Part shown: positions 8,689 to 16,722 of the stretch, one piece after another
How positions within the stretch are numbered: the stretch's first letter is position 1
Layout of the letters: each line of letters opens with the position of its first letter
The notes under the pieces: generated by a model
Seen by the model: the letters and a program-made list of their open reading frames with translations, nothing else
Told to the model about the DNA's origin: nothing
Databases searched by the model: none
Program-made: the position numbers and the translations under genes
Assembly: GCF_965214215.1 (NCBI RefSeq)
Contig: NZ_CBDCBD010000003.1
Location: forward strand, 1,922,001-1,986,000
Direction: 5' to 3'
From: Poriferisodalis sp965214215
GTDB taxonomy: Bacteria; Actinomycetota; Acidimicrobiia; Acidimicrobiales; Poriferisodalaceae
Length of the DNA: 64,000 bases

Positions 8689-8799
8689 TCAACCCACCAG
8701 CGCCCACACGACGAGGCCAGACGCCACGATTGCCGCAGCGGCAAGGAGCACGTAGTCGAGCCGCGTCGCGCGGTGCTTGCGATACGGGTTGTACCCCAT
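8689..8799 (-). CDS. Small single-span membrane protein, unknown function
   Basis: 36 residues: MGYNPYRKHRATRLDY, then one hydrophobic helix VLLAAAAIVASGLVVWALVG ending at the stop. The basic N-terminus predicts it stays in the cytoplasm. An in-frame ATG 7 codons upstream (8820) is an alternative start. GATACT at 8803-8808 on the same strand, 6 nt or less from ATG, might be a -10 for leaderless initiation. The MGYNPYRK lead recurs in actinobacterial small proteins as far as I recall; no function known. Confidence 0.6.
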   Translation of the reverse strand: MGYNPYRKHRATRLDYVLLAAAAIVASGLVVWALVG

Positions 8800-8820
8800 G
8801 GGTGCAGTATCGCCCCGCAT

Positions 8821-9044
8821 CGCGTCCTTGGTGTCCTCGAGCGTGGCGAAAATGCGTTGCGCTGCGCAGACCGCTGTGGTCTACGGTCCACGCCAAGGTC
8901 TCCAGGCCAGCGAGCACCCACAAGTTTTCCGCTGAGGTGCCGTACCGCAGACCGATCTGATCGTAGCCCCGAGCGGGCTTCCCCGTCGAAACCGGACTGC
9001 GCCTGCGAGGTGCAGCATCCGGTCCGAGTTGCAGGAGGAGGCCC
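8821..9044. other. Divergent intergenic region before comM
   Basis: Separates the small minus-strand operon from comM. I see no convincing gene, terminator or repeat in it. The last bases carry the comM ribosome-binding site AGGAGGAGG. Minus-strand frames stay open across it but overlap comM and have no recognisable motif. Confidence 0.5.
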
Positions 9045-10562
9045 ATGCTGGCTACCGCAACGGCCGCGACGTTGGTTGGCGTCGACGGCCATGTCGTCAC
9101 CGTCGAAGTGCACACGTCCAGCGGTTTGCCGTCGTTCACCATCGTCGGACTGCCTGACGCGGCGTGCCGCGAAGCACGCGACCGCGTCCGTGCTGCGGTC
9201 CTGTCCTCGGGGTTTAAGTGGCCGCCCGGGCGTGTCACGGTCAACCTGGCGCCGTCGGACCTGCGCAAGGGCGGCGCGGTGCTGGACCTGGCGATCGCAG
9301 TGGCGTTCCTGACCGTCACCGAGCAGCTGCCGACAGAATCGCTGCGGGGAAAGGCCTTTGTTGGCGAGTTGGGCCTCGACGGCGCCATCCGCAGCGTCGT
9401 GGGCGTGCTGCCGCTGGCCGACGCGCTCCGCGACCAAGCGTTGGTGGTCGCGCCTGAGGCCTACCACGTTGCCCGCGCCGCAGGTCCGCGCGAGGTGTAC
9501 GCGGTGGACACGCTCGCGCGCCTCGTCGCGGTGCTGTCGAATCGCATGCCTTGGCCCGATCCGCCGCCGGATCCGCCTGCTCCGCCCCCCGTCCCGGTCC
9601 CCGACCTTCGCGACGTCATCGGGCAGCCTTCCGCCCGGCGAGCAGTCGAGGTTGCTGCAGCGGGCGGTCACCACCTGCTGATGCTGGGGCCACCGGGTGC
9701 CGGCAAGACCATGCTCGCCCGCCGGTTGATAGGTCTGCTGCCTGAACTCAGCCGCCAATGCGCGATGGAAGCCACGCGGGTCCAGTCGGCAGCGGGCTTG
9801 CCGCTGCCCACGGGCTTGGCCACTCGGCCGATTTTTCGCAGCCCCCACCACACCGCCACGGTCGCTGCGCTCGTCGGCGGCGGTACCGCTGTGATTCGTC
9901 CCGGCGAGATCTCGCTGGCACACCGCGGCGTGCTGTTCCTCGACGAACTCGGCGAGTTCGCGCCGAGTGTGCTCGACGCCATGCGCCAGCCGCTCGAAGA
10001 AGGTGTCGTTCAAGTGAGTCGAGCCTCAGGATCGTGTTCGTTTCCGTCTCGGTTCTTGCTGGTGGCGGCCATGAATCCGTGCCCATGCGGGCAGGCCGGC
10101 CGGCCGAACTCGTGCCGCTGTTCAGATCTCGCCCGCCAGCGTTACCTTCGTCGTCTCTCGGGGCCGTTGCTCGATCGCTTCGATCTGCGCATCCAAGTAC
10201 AGCCGCCTGATCCCGACCAATTGCTCGACGGCATCGGTGGCGAGCCGACCACTGTCGTCGCCGCCCGGGTGGCCGGGGCGCGCGAGCGGGCGGCATCCCG
10301 AGGTGTCGAGACCAACGTCGAGCTGAGCGGCGCGCAACTCGAGCAGTTCGCCCCGCTCACGCCCGCGGCCCACGCTGCGTTGCGTGAGCGCTTGCGCGGC
10401 GGACTGCTCAGCGGTCGCGGTCTGCATCGCGTGCGCTGCGTGGCACTGACGCTGTGCGACCTCGCCGCAGACGAGCCTCTCATCGATGCTGAACGCCTCG
10501 CCGAAGCGCTGTCGCTGCGCGCCAGCGTCGGCAAGCTCTATGCGCCCGCAGCTGCAGCGTGA
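9045..10562 (+). CDS. comM: YifB/ComM family Mg-chelatase-like AAA+ helicase
   Basis: Branch-migration AAA+ ATPase; in naturally competent bacteria ComM promotes integration of donor DNA. The N-terminal lon-protease-like fold runs over residues 1-165 (GLPSFTIVGLPDAACREARD, VTVNLAPSDLRK). Walker A LGPPGAGKTMLARRL is near residue 215, Walker B LFLDELGEF near 301, and the C-terminal Mg-chelatase domain has MNPCPCG and a CRCS zinc-like pattern. 505 residues, typical. It stands next to dprA and xerC, a recombination cluster. Confidence 0.95.
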   Translation: MLATATAATLVGVDGHVVTVEVHTSSGLPSFTIVGLPDAACREARDRVRAAVLSSGFKWPPGRVTVNLAPSDLRKGGAVLDLAIAVAFLTVTEQLPTESLRGKAFVGELGLDGAIRSVVGVLPLADALRDQALVVAPEAYHVARAAGPREVYAVDTLARLVAVLSNRMPWPDPPPDPPAPPPVPVPDLRDVIGQPSARRAVEVAAAGGHHLLMLGPPGAGKTMLARRLIGLLPELSRQCAMEATRVQSAAGLPLPTGLATRPIFRSPHHTATVAALVGGGTAVIRPGEISLAHRGVLFLDELGEFAPSVLDAMRQPLEEGVVQVSRASGSCSFPSRFLLVAAMNPCPCGQAGRPNSCRCSDLARQRYLRRLSGPLLDRFDLRIQVQPPDPDQLLDGIGGEPTTVVAARVAGARERAASRGVETNVELSGAQLEQFAPLTPAAHAALRERLRGGLLSGRGLHRVRCVALTLCDLAADEPLIDAERLAEALSLRASVGKLYAPAAAA

Positions 10563-10598
10563 GCCTCCCACGATGATGCGCGCATCGAGGTTCGAGCG

Positions 10599-11759
10599 GT
10601 GATCGCGGGTGACCCTGCAGGCGACGAGCGGGCGGAGCTCGGGGCGCTGGTTGAGCTGTGTTCGCTGCCGCGCATGGGTCCGGCACGGATGCGCGCATTG
10701 ATGGGCGACGGCGACGCGCTCGGGGCCATCGAGCACTTGCGCCGCGGTCGGGAGGCGGTGCTGGCTGGGTTGCGGGCCTGCCGCGGCGTCGATGAGGCAT
10801 TGATCGCGGCGTGGCGCCGGCAGGTCACATCGGCGTTCGACCAAGCGGCGGCAAGCGGGCAAATGGTTGGTGCCGGCCTGCTCGATGCCCATGCACAGGC
10901 AGGCATCTGGATGACGGTGCCGGCGCGCACCGATGCGGCCGAGATCTGGGAGTCGGACCCCGAGCCGCCTGCGCTGCTGTTTGGTCAGGGTGGCGCCATT
11001 GATCCGGCGGTCCGGCGTGTCGGCGTCGTGGGCACGCGACGATGCACGGCCTACGGACGTACGGTGGCGCGCCAACTCGGAGCGGGCCTCGCCGGGGCTG
11101 GTGTGGCAGTGGTGTCTGGCCTCGCGACCGGCGTCGACGGCATCGCTCAGCGCGCAGCGCTGGATGAGAGCGGCCAGGTCATCGGCGTGGTTGGCAGCGG
11201 GCTGGATCAGGTGTACCCAGCTTCGAATCGGGCGCTGTGGGCCGATGTGGCCCGGCACGGAACACTGCTCAGCGAATACCCGCTGGGCAGGCGTGCGGCG
11301 CCGTGGCAGTTCCCGGCGCGCAATCGGATTGTGGCGGCGCTGTGCGAAGTACTGGTGGTGGTCGAGTCGGGTCCAACAGGTGGCTCGATGTACACCGTCG
11401 ACGCCGCAGCCGAACGGGACCGGCCGGTCATGGCGGTGCCGGGGCCAATCACCAGCGTCGCATCGGTTGGCACCAACCGGCTCTTGTCGGAGGGATGCGC
11501 GCCGGTCTGCGATGTAGACGACATTTTGGCGGCGCTGGGCGAACCTGCTGGTGCTCATGGCTCGGCGGCGAGCCCCGCCCCGCCGAGCTGCGAACTCGAT
11601 CGCCGGGTCCTCGATGAACTCACTGCGGGTCCGCGCACACTCGACGAGCTCACGCTACGCACCGGTGCCGGACTGGCCGAGCTGGCATCAGCGCTCGGTC
11701 GCTTGCAGCTCGCAGGTTGGGCCGCGGAGACGGGCGGATGGTGGGAGAAGGCTCGATGA
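10599..11759 (+). CDS. dprA: DNA-processing protein DprA (Smf)
   Basis: Loads RecA onto incoming single-stranded DNA during transformation. A SAM-like helical N-terminus (PRMGPARMRALMG) precedes the Rossmann-like domain with VGTRRCTAYGR, VVSGLATGVDGIAQRAAL, GSGLDQVYPASN, LLSEYPLG, FPARNRIVAALC and ESGPTGGSMYTV. The C-terminal 65 residues fit the winged helix (LDELTAGPRTLDELTLRTG). GTG start 36 nt after comM. Confidence 0.95.
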   Translation: MIAGDPAGDERAELGALVELCSLPRMGPARMRALMGDGDALGAIEHLRRGREAVLAGLRACRGVDEALIAAWRRQVTSAFDQAAASGQMVGAGLLDAHAQAGIWMTVPARTDAAEIWESDPEPPALLFGQGGAIDPAVRRVGVVGTRRCTAYGRTVARQLGAGLAGAGVAVVSGLATGVDGIAQRAALDESGQVIGVVGSGLDQVYPASNRALWADVARHGTLLSEYPLGRRAAPWQFPARNRIVAALCEVLVVVESGPTGGSMYTVDAAAERDRPVMAVPGPITSVASVGTNRLLSEGCAPVCDVDDILAALGEPAGAHGSAASPAPPSCELDRRVLDELTAGPRTLDELTLRTGAGLAELASALGRLQLAGWAAETGGWWEKAR

Positions 11760-11809
11760 CGGCCCATGCTGGTTGCACTGATGCTCGCAATCCAGCGGGG
11801 GCCGCTCGG

Positions 11810-11815
11810 TACTGT
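11810..11815 (+). promoter_or_regulatory. Putative leaderless promoter -10 of xerC
   Basis: TACTGT followed by 7 nt and a GTG at 11823. The spacing places the transcription start at the start codon, as seen for several genes in this window. Confidence 0.5.
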
Positions 11816-11822
11816 GGTTCTG

Positions 11823-12725
11823 GTGGCCGCGGCACCACCCGCTTGGCGGGTTCCCGAGTTCATCTTGTCGCTCACTGCGGCATCGGAGTCCACCAGGCGC
11901 GCCTATCGAACCGATGTGTGCCAATTCTGCGAGTGGGCCTCGCGCGCAGGCCTCGACGCACCCAGCGACGTCGACCGGCGCCGGCTGCGGCGATACATCG
12001 CATTTCTGTCGGTACGCGGACTGACGCAGCGCTCCGTGGCGCGCAAGGCATCCGCATTGCGGCGTTACTTCGGCTGGCTGGTGCGCGACGGCGCCGTCGA
12101 GGTCGATCCGGCGCTCGGTCTCGCCGCGCCCGCTGGCTCAGGACGGTTGCCGCGCGTACTCGGTGCAGCGGAAGTCTCCGAGATGCTCGGCGACGGTGCG
12201 GTTCCGCCGGATCCGACCGAGATGCGGGACCGCCTCGTGCTCGAATTGCTCTACGGCAGCGGCTTGCGGGTCGCCGAGCTCTGCGGGCTCGACCGCGGCG
12301 CCGTCGAGCCCCCCAGCACCCACATAGAGGTGATCGGCAAGGGTGCCAAGCCCCGCCGAGTGCCGCTCAGCGAGCCTTCGGTGGCATTGCTCGCAGCTTG
12401 GCGCGACGGTGGCAGCGACGAGTTCGATGCGCAGCGTCTGCGCCAGGGGGCCGACCGCGACCCTGTGGCGCTGCTGGTGAACCTGCGCGGCAATCGCCTC
12501 GGGACACGCGACGTACAGCGGGTCCTGGATCATTACGCAGACACGCCGACCCATCCCCATGCCTTGCGGCACACCTACGCGACGCATCTGCTCGACGGCG
12601 GCGCCGACTTGCGCGTCGTGCAGGAATTGCTCGGCCATCAGCGACTTGCCACGACACAGATCTATACGCGAGTGAGCAGGGAGCGCCTCAGAGAGGTGTA
12701 CGAGTCGGCGCACCCGCGCGCCTGA
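11823..12725 (+). CDS. xerC: Tyrosine recombinase XerC
   Basis: Site-specific recombinase that resolves chromosome dimers at dif. The N-terminal SAM-like core-binding domain (STRRAYRTDVCQFCEWA) precedes a catalytic domain with Arg in YGSGLRVAELCGL, Lys in GKGAKPRRVPL, HALRHTYATHLL, LLGHQRLATTQIYTRV and nucleophile Tyr in IYT. All six catalytic residues are visible. The GTG at 11823 gives 300 residues and fits the leaderless promoter; an upstream ATG at 11766 would add 19 non-conserved residues. Confidence 0.92.
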   Translation: MAAAPPAWRVPEFILSLTAASESTRRAYRTDVCQFCEWASRAGLDAPSDVDRRRLRRYIAFLSVRGLTQRSVARKASALRRYFGWLVRDGAVEVDPALGLAAPAGSGRLPRVLGAAEVSEMLGDGAVPPDPTEMRDRLVLELLYGSGLRVAELCGLDRGAVEPPSTHIEVIGKGAKPRRVPLSEPSVALLAAWRDGGSDEFDAQRLRQGADRDPVALLVNLRGNRLGTRDVQRVLDHYADTPTHPHALRHTYATHLLDGGADLRVVQELLGHQRLATTQIYTRVSRERLREVYESAHPRA

Positions 12726-13303
12726 CCGCAGCTCTTGTTGTCGCAGCCGCGGGGGTGCTGGCTGTCGGCAGCGCCCCCGCCACAGCGCAGACTGGGCCAA
12801 CCCAGACTGGGCCGACGACAACTGGGCCGACGGTGACCTACGTCTGGCCGGTCGAGGGAACGGTGGTCGATCCGTTTCGACCGCCGACGCATTCTTACGG
12901 GCCAGGCAATCGCGGCCTGGAGTTCGCAACGCAGCCCGGTGCATCGTTCTGGGCGGCCGCACGTGGCGTCGTGAGCTTCGCAGGACAGGTGGGTGGTCGG
13001 CTCCACGTCACGGTGAGCCATCCCGACGGTCTGCGAGTGTCGTATTCGGGGGTGGCGACCATTGGCGTGCGTCGAGGCGAACGAGTGCATCAGGGACAAC
13101 CGCTGGGCACCACCGGCGACAGGTTGCATGTCGGCGTGCGTCGAGGCGAGACCTACCTCGACCCCGCCCGAATCTTCGACGAGGACGGCGGTGTCGGCGC
13201 GCAACCCGTTCTCGGCCGTCCGCGGCTCGTTCCCTCACCGGTGCCCGTGTACCGCCTGCAACTGCGCTGGTTACACTCCGACGCTGGCATTGCAGTGCTC
13301 TGA
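12722..13303 (+). CDS. Secreted M23-like (LytM fold) protein with degenerate metal site
   Basis: Exported LytM-fold protein at the position, just before rpsB, where many Actinobacteria carry an M23 protein. A hydrophobic stretch ending APATAQ looks like a signal peptide, followed by a Thr/Gly/Pro repeat (TQTGPTTTGP) and the M23 fold. The family HxGxD is GNRGLEF here and the HxH near the end is RLHVGV, so two zinc ligands are replaced. Probably a non-catalytic cell-wall binder. No ATG, GTG or TTG precedes the signal peptide in frame; CTG 12722 overlapping the xerC stop, or GTG 12755 with a very short lead, are the options. Confidence 0.75.
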   Translation: MTAALVVAAAGVLAVGSAPATAQTGPTQTGPTTTGPTVTYVWPVEGTVVDPFRPPTHSYGPGNRGLEFATQPGASFWAAARGVVSFAGQVGGRLHVTVSHPDGLRVSYSGVATIGVRRGERVHQGQPLGTTGDRLHVGVRRGETYLDPARIFDEDGGVGAQPVLGRPRLVPSPVPVYRLQLRWLHSDAGIAVL

Positions 13304-13461
13304 TGTCCAGTCTCCCGCAGGCCCCGTCTTGTGGAGGCCCGGTCTCGCGGGTGCCGCAGCGCCATGTCCATGAGCTGATCAGCCGGGGCGACCCCACGGT
13401 CGCCGCTGCCCAAGCGGCGTCGTCCTCGGTGCAGAGTTTCGAACCGTGGGGAGGAGCATTC

Positions 13462-14481
13462 ATGTCCGCTGTCGTGACCATGTCCGACCTGCTCGCCGCC
13501 GGCGTGCACTTCGGCCACCAGACCCGTCGCTGGAATCCCAAGATGGAGCGATTCCTGTGGGGTGAGCGCAACGGCATCTACATCATCGACCTTCAGCAAA
13601 CGCTCCAGCTTCTCGAGAACGCCTATGCCTACGTGCGCGACACGGTGGCTCGTGGCGGAACGATCCTCTTCGTCGGGACCAAGCGCCAGGCGCAGTATCC
13701 GATCGAGCGCCACGCCAATGCCTGCGCGATGCCGTACGTGAACCAGCGTTGGCTGGGCGGGATGCTCACCAACTTCCGCACGATTCGCGGCCGGGTCGAG
13801 AAGATGCTTGAGTACGAGCGGATGCGGTCCGCTGGCGACTTCAACAACATGCCGAAAAAGGAAGCCTTGCTTCACACCCGTGAGCTGACCAAGCTGCAGC
13901 GCAACCTGAACGGCATCCGGAACATGGACAAGCTGCCCGATGCCGTCTTCGTGCTCGATACACCGAAAGAGCACATCGCTGTGGCGGAGGCCGTCCGATT
14001 GAAGCTTCCCGTTGTCGCTGTCGCCGACTCGAACTCCGATCCCGACCCGATCACCTACGTCATCCCGGGGAACGACGACGCCATCCGCTCGACCGAACTG
14101 CTGTGCCGGGTGATTGCCGACGCCGCCCTCGAGGGTCGATACATGGCCGAGCGCAGCGGCGTGGCGGTGGCTCCTGCTGCAGACCGCTCGCCGTCCGAAG
14201 AAGCTCGGATCGCCGCACAGCAAGCCGAGGCACAGCGAGCTGCGATGGCAGAGGCTGCGGAGCGCGAGGCCAGAATCGCCGCCGACCAGGCCCGCAAGGC
14301 GGCCGCCGCTGCCGCCGTTCCTGATATGCGGTCTGCCGACACTCCGGTTGCGTCGGCCGCCGTCGGCAGCGAAGCAGGTCCCGCCATTTCCGCCGAGCCG
14401 TCCGGAAACGTCGAGCCTGCGACCGAATCCGCCGACTCCGAACCGGGAACTCCGCCAGCTGCATCGGAAGGAGCCGCTTGA
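13462..14481 (+). CDS. rpsB: 30S ribosomal protein S2
   Basis: Binds the 30S head-platform junction with bS1. Canonical S2 core: DLLAAGVHFGHQTRRWNPKM, IIDLQQT, FVGTKRQAQ, RWLGGMLTNF, MPDAVFV-like LPDAVFVLD and PVVAVADSNSDPDPITYVIP. Core ends near residue 230. An Ala/Glu/Ser-rich tail of about 110 residues follows, partly a predicted charged helix. The ATG at 13462 has a strong GGGGAGGAG site. The 158-nt leader before it shows no clear regulatory fold. Confidence 0.97.
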   Translation: MSAVVTMSDLLAAGVHFGHQTRRWNPKMERFLWGERNGIYIIDLQQTLQLLENAYAYVRDTVARGGTILFVGTKRQAQYPIERHANACAMPYVNQRWLGGMLTNFRTIRGRVEKMLEYERMRSAGDFNNMPKKEALLHTRELTKLQRNLNGIRNMDKLPDAVFVLDTPKEHIAVAEAVRLKLPVVAVADSNSDPDPITYVIPGNDDAIRSTELLCRVIADAALEGRYMAERSGVAVAPAADRSPSEEARIAAQQAEAQRAAMAEAAEREARIAADQARKAAAAAAVPDMRSADTPVASAAVGSEAGPAISAEPSGNVEPATESADSEPGTPPAASEGAA

Positions 14482-14482
14482 C

Positions 14483-15289
14483 ATGGCAGCGTTCACCGCC
14501 AAAGACGTTCAGGCTCTGCGCCAGGCCACTGGTGCGGGAATGATGGACGCAAAGAACGCGCTGAGCCGATGCGATGGGGATGCCGCCGCAGCAGCCCAGT
14601 GGCTTCGTGAGAACGGCATCGCCAAGTCCGCGGCACGAGCCGACCGTGACAACAGCGACGGCGTCGTCGTGGCTCGCGTGGAGGACAGCGAGGACGGCTC
14701 AGTCGGCGCCATCGTCGAGTTGCGCTGCGAGACAGACTTTGTCGCCAAGTCCGATGGATTTCTCTCGATGGCCGACAAGCTGCTGAGCGATGTGATCGCA
14801 AGCGGTCCCTCAGCCGTCGCCGATGCGGCGAGCGTCATCGACGATCTCAAGATCACGCTCAAGGAGAACATCGCGATTGGAACGGTACAGCGCTTCGAGG
14901 CCCCGAGCGGTTCCTGCATCGATGCCTACGTCCACCACCAGAACGGCCGTGGCGTCAACGCAGTGCTCGTGCAACTCGAAGGAGCGACACCCGAACTCGC
15001 TCACGATGTCGCGCTGCACATAGCGAGCAGCCGCCCCACCTACATCCGGCGGTCAGAGGTGCCGACCGACGTGCTTGATCGCGAACGGGCAACCTTCGAG
15101 GCAATCAGCCGCAATGAGGGCAAACCGGAGGCGGCGCTGCCGAAGATCGTCGAAGGCCGCCTCACCGGCTACCTGCGTGAGCACACGCTCATGGAGCAGA
15201 AGTTCGTGAAGGACGAGAAGCGGACGATCGCCGATCTCGTCGGTCCGGCGAACGTCACGCGTTTCGCCCAAGTCGAGATCGGTCGCTGA
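14483..15289 (+). CDS. tsf: Elongation factor Ts
   Basis: Nucleotide exchange factor for EF-Tu. N-terminal UBA-like domain FTAKDVQALRQATGAGMMDA, then the core motif ELRCETDFVAKSDGF and the C-terminal EQKFVKDEKRTIADLV. 268 residues, normal. ATG one base after the rpsB stop, with GGAAGGAG upstream, so co-transcribed with rpsB as usual. Confidence 0.97.
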   Translation: MAAFTAKDVQALRQATGAGMMDAKNALSRCDGDAAAAAQWLRENGIAKSAARADRDNSDGVVVARVEDSEDGSVGAIVELRCETDFVAKSDGFLSMADKLLSDVIASGPSAVADAASVIDDLKITLKENIAIGTVQRFEAPSGSCIDAYVHHQNGRGVNAVLVQLEGATPELAHDVALHIASSRPTYIRRSEVPTDVLDRERATFEAISRNEGKPEAALPKIVEGRLTGYLREHTLMEQKFVKDEKRTIADLVGPANVTRFAQVEIGR

Positions 15290-15297
15290 GCACCGCT

Positions 15298-16065
15298 GTG
15301 GCTGCGGCTGAGTCCAAAGAGCCGCAGAAGGCCCGCCGTTGGGAGGGACCGCCCAAGTGGAGGCGGGTGGTGCTGAAGCTGTCGGGCGAAGCCTTGGCCG
15401 AAGCCGGAGGCCACAACGTCAGTGCATCGGTAGTTGATGGGCTCGCCTCGGAGATTGCCGACGTGGTGACCTCACTGGACGTCGATATCGCCGTCGTCGT
15501 CGGCGGCGGCAATATCTGGCGCGGTATGGCGGGCTCGATCGGCGGCATGGACCGTGCTCAGTCTGACCACATGGGGATGCTCGCCACCGTCATCAATGCG
15601 CTCGCGCTGCAAGATGCGCTCGAGCGCAAAGACGTGCCCACGCGGGTGATGACCGCCATCGGCATGGCGCAGATCGCCGAGCCCTATATCCGGCGCCGCG
15701 CCGTGCGCCACCTCGAGAAAGGCCGCGTAGTGATCTTCGCGGCTGGCACCGGCAACCCGTTCTTCACGACTGACACAGCGGCGGCACTGCGTGCAGCGGA
15801 AGTCGACGCAGATGTCGTGCTCAAGGGCACGCATTCCGGAGTCGATGGCGTCTACACGGCCGATCCGCAGACGGATCCGAACGCTCAGCTCCTCAGCGAG
15901 GTCACGTTTCTCGAAGTGCTGTCGCGGGAGTTGGCGGTGATGGACTCCGCCGCGATCGCCGTGTGCAAGGACAACGCCACTCCGATCGTGGTCTTCGATC
16001 TGATGACACGAGGCAATTTCCGCAGCGTTGTCGAAGGCGAGCCGCTCGGCACGCTCGTGCGCTGA
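15298..16065 (+). CDS. pyrH: Uridylate kinase (UMP kinase)
   Basis: Phosphorylates UMP to UDP in pyrimidine synthesis. Amino-acid-kinase fold: RVVLKLSGEALAEAG, VVGGGNIWRG, DHMGMLATVINALALQDAL, FAAGTGNPFFTTDTAAALRA and GVDGVYTADP. GTG start 8 nt after tsf; the first 20 residues (AAAESKEPQKARRWEGPPKW) are an extra charged lead compared with the family. Confidence 0.96.
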   Translation: MAAAESKEPQKARRWEGPPKWRRVVLKLSGEALAEAGGHNVSASVVDGLASEIADVVTSLDVDIAVVVGGGNIWRGMAGSIGGMDRAQSDHMGMLATVINALALQDALERKDVPTRVMTAIGMAQIAEPYIRRRAVRHLEKGRVVIFAAGTGNPFFTTDTAAALRAAEVDADVVLKGTHSGVDGVYTADPQTDPNAQLLSEVTFLEVLSRELAVMDSAAIAVCKDNATPIVVFDLMTRGNFRSVVEGEPLGTLVR

Positions 16066-16086
16066 GCGCCGCTTCACTCCCGACAG

Positions 16087-16106
16087 GTCGCCGAAGTGAC
16101 GGCGAC
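16087..16106 (+). promoter_or_regulatory. Small hairpin upstream of frr
   Basis: Perfect 7-bp stem GTCGCCG/CGGCGAC with a 6-nt loop in the 70-nt pyrH-frr gap. No T-run follows, so it is at best a weak terminator or attenuator; it overlaps the expected -35 position of the frr promoter. Confidence 0.35.
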
Positions 16107-16123
16107 TCCCGGCAGGTCGTCGC

Positions 16124-16129
16124 TACGCT
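16124..16129 (+). promoter_or_regulatory. Putative leaderless promoter -10 of frr
   Basis: TACGCT, then 6 nt, then the GTG of frr at 16136. Spacing puts the transcript start on the start codon, giving frr its own promoter inside the rpsB-tsf-pyrH run. Confidence 0.5.
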
Positions 16130-16135
16130 GGGCAG

Positions 16136-16702
16136 GTGAGCGAATTCGCCGCCGAGATCTGCACGGATGCTCGCGATCGGATGCGCAGCGCTGTCGAACA
16201 CGCCCGCGGCAACTTCGCCACCGTCCGCACCGGGCGCGCAACGCCGGCACTGGTCGAGAAGATTCAAGTCGACTACTACGGCGCGGCCGTTCCCTTGCAA
16301 CAGCTCGCAGGATTCTCGGTACCCGAGGCACGCATGCTGGTGATCCAGCCGTTTGACCGGGCTGCAGTCGACGCCATTTCCAAGGCCGTCATGGAGTCCG
16401 ACCTGGGCATCAATCCATCGAGCGATGGCCATGTCCTGCGGCTGGTCTTTCCCCCGCTGACCGAGGACCGGCGAAGAGATCTGGTACGGGTAGTGAAGCA
16501 GATGGCCGAGGACGGGCGTGTCGCGGTGCGCAACCTGCGTCGCAGTGCTCGTCACGATCTCGATACCCTCGAAAAGGAGAAGGAGATCTCCGCCGATCAA
16601 AAGCGCAGCTTCGAACAGGAGCTCGACGCGGACACTGCCAAGTACGTCGGAGACATTGATCGGGCGTTGGATGCCAAGGAGCAAGAACTCCTCGAGGTGT
16701 AA
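16136..16702 (+). CDS. frr: Ribosome recycling factor
   Basis: Splits post-termination ribosomes with EF-G. Canonical: VRTGRATPALVEKIQVDYYG, PLQQLAGFSVPEARMLVI, DLGINPSSDG, FPPLTEDRRRDLVRVVKQM and the helix AVRNLRRSARHDLDTLEKE. 188 residues. GTG start directly downstream of the leaderless-type promoter. Confidence 0.97.
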   Translation: MSEFAAEICTDARDRMRSAVEHARGNFATVRTGRATPALVEKIQVDYYGAAVPLQQLAGFSVPEARMLVIQPFDRAAVDAISKAVMESDLGINPSSDGHVLRLVFPPLTEDRRRDLVRVVKQMAEDGRVAVRNLRRSARHDLDTLEKEKEISADQKRSFEQELDADTAKYVGDIDRALDAKEQELLEV

Positions 16703-16722
16703 CCGAGCAGGTGTGAAGGTAG

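Noticed and set aside
8454..10013. Long open frame opposite comM (519 codons, minus)
   Set aside because: It is a high-GC shadow of comM, Arg/His/Gln-rich with no motif; only its last part at 8471-8680, in a different frame, is a credible small gene.
12755..13303. GTG 12755 as start of the M23-like gene
   Set aside because: It would remove most of the signal peptide; kept only as an alternative.
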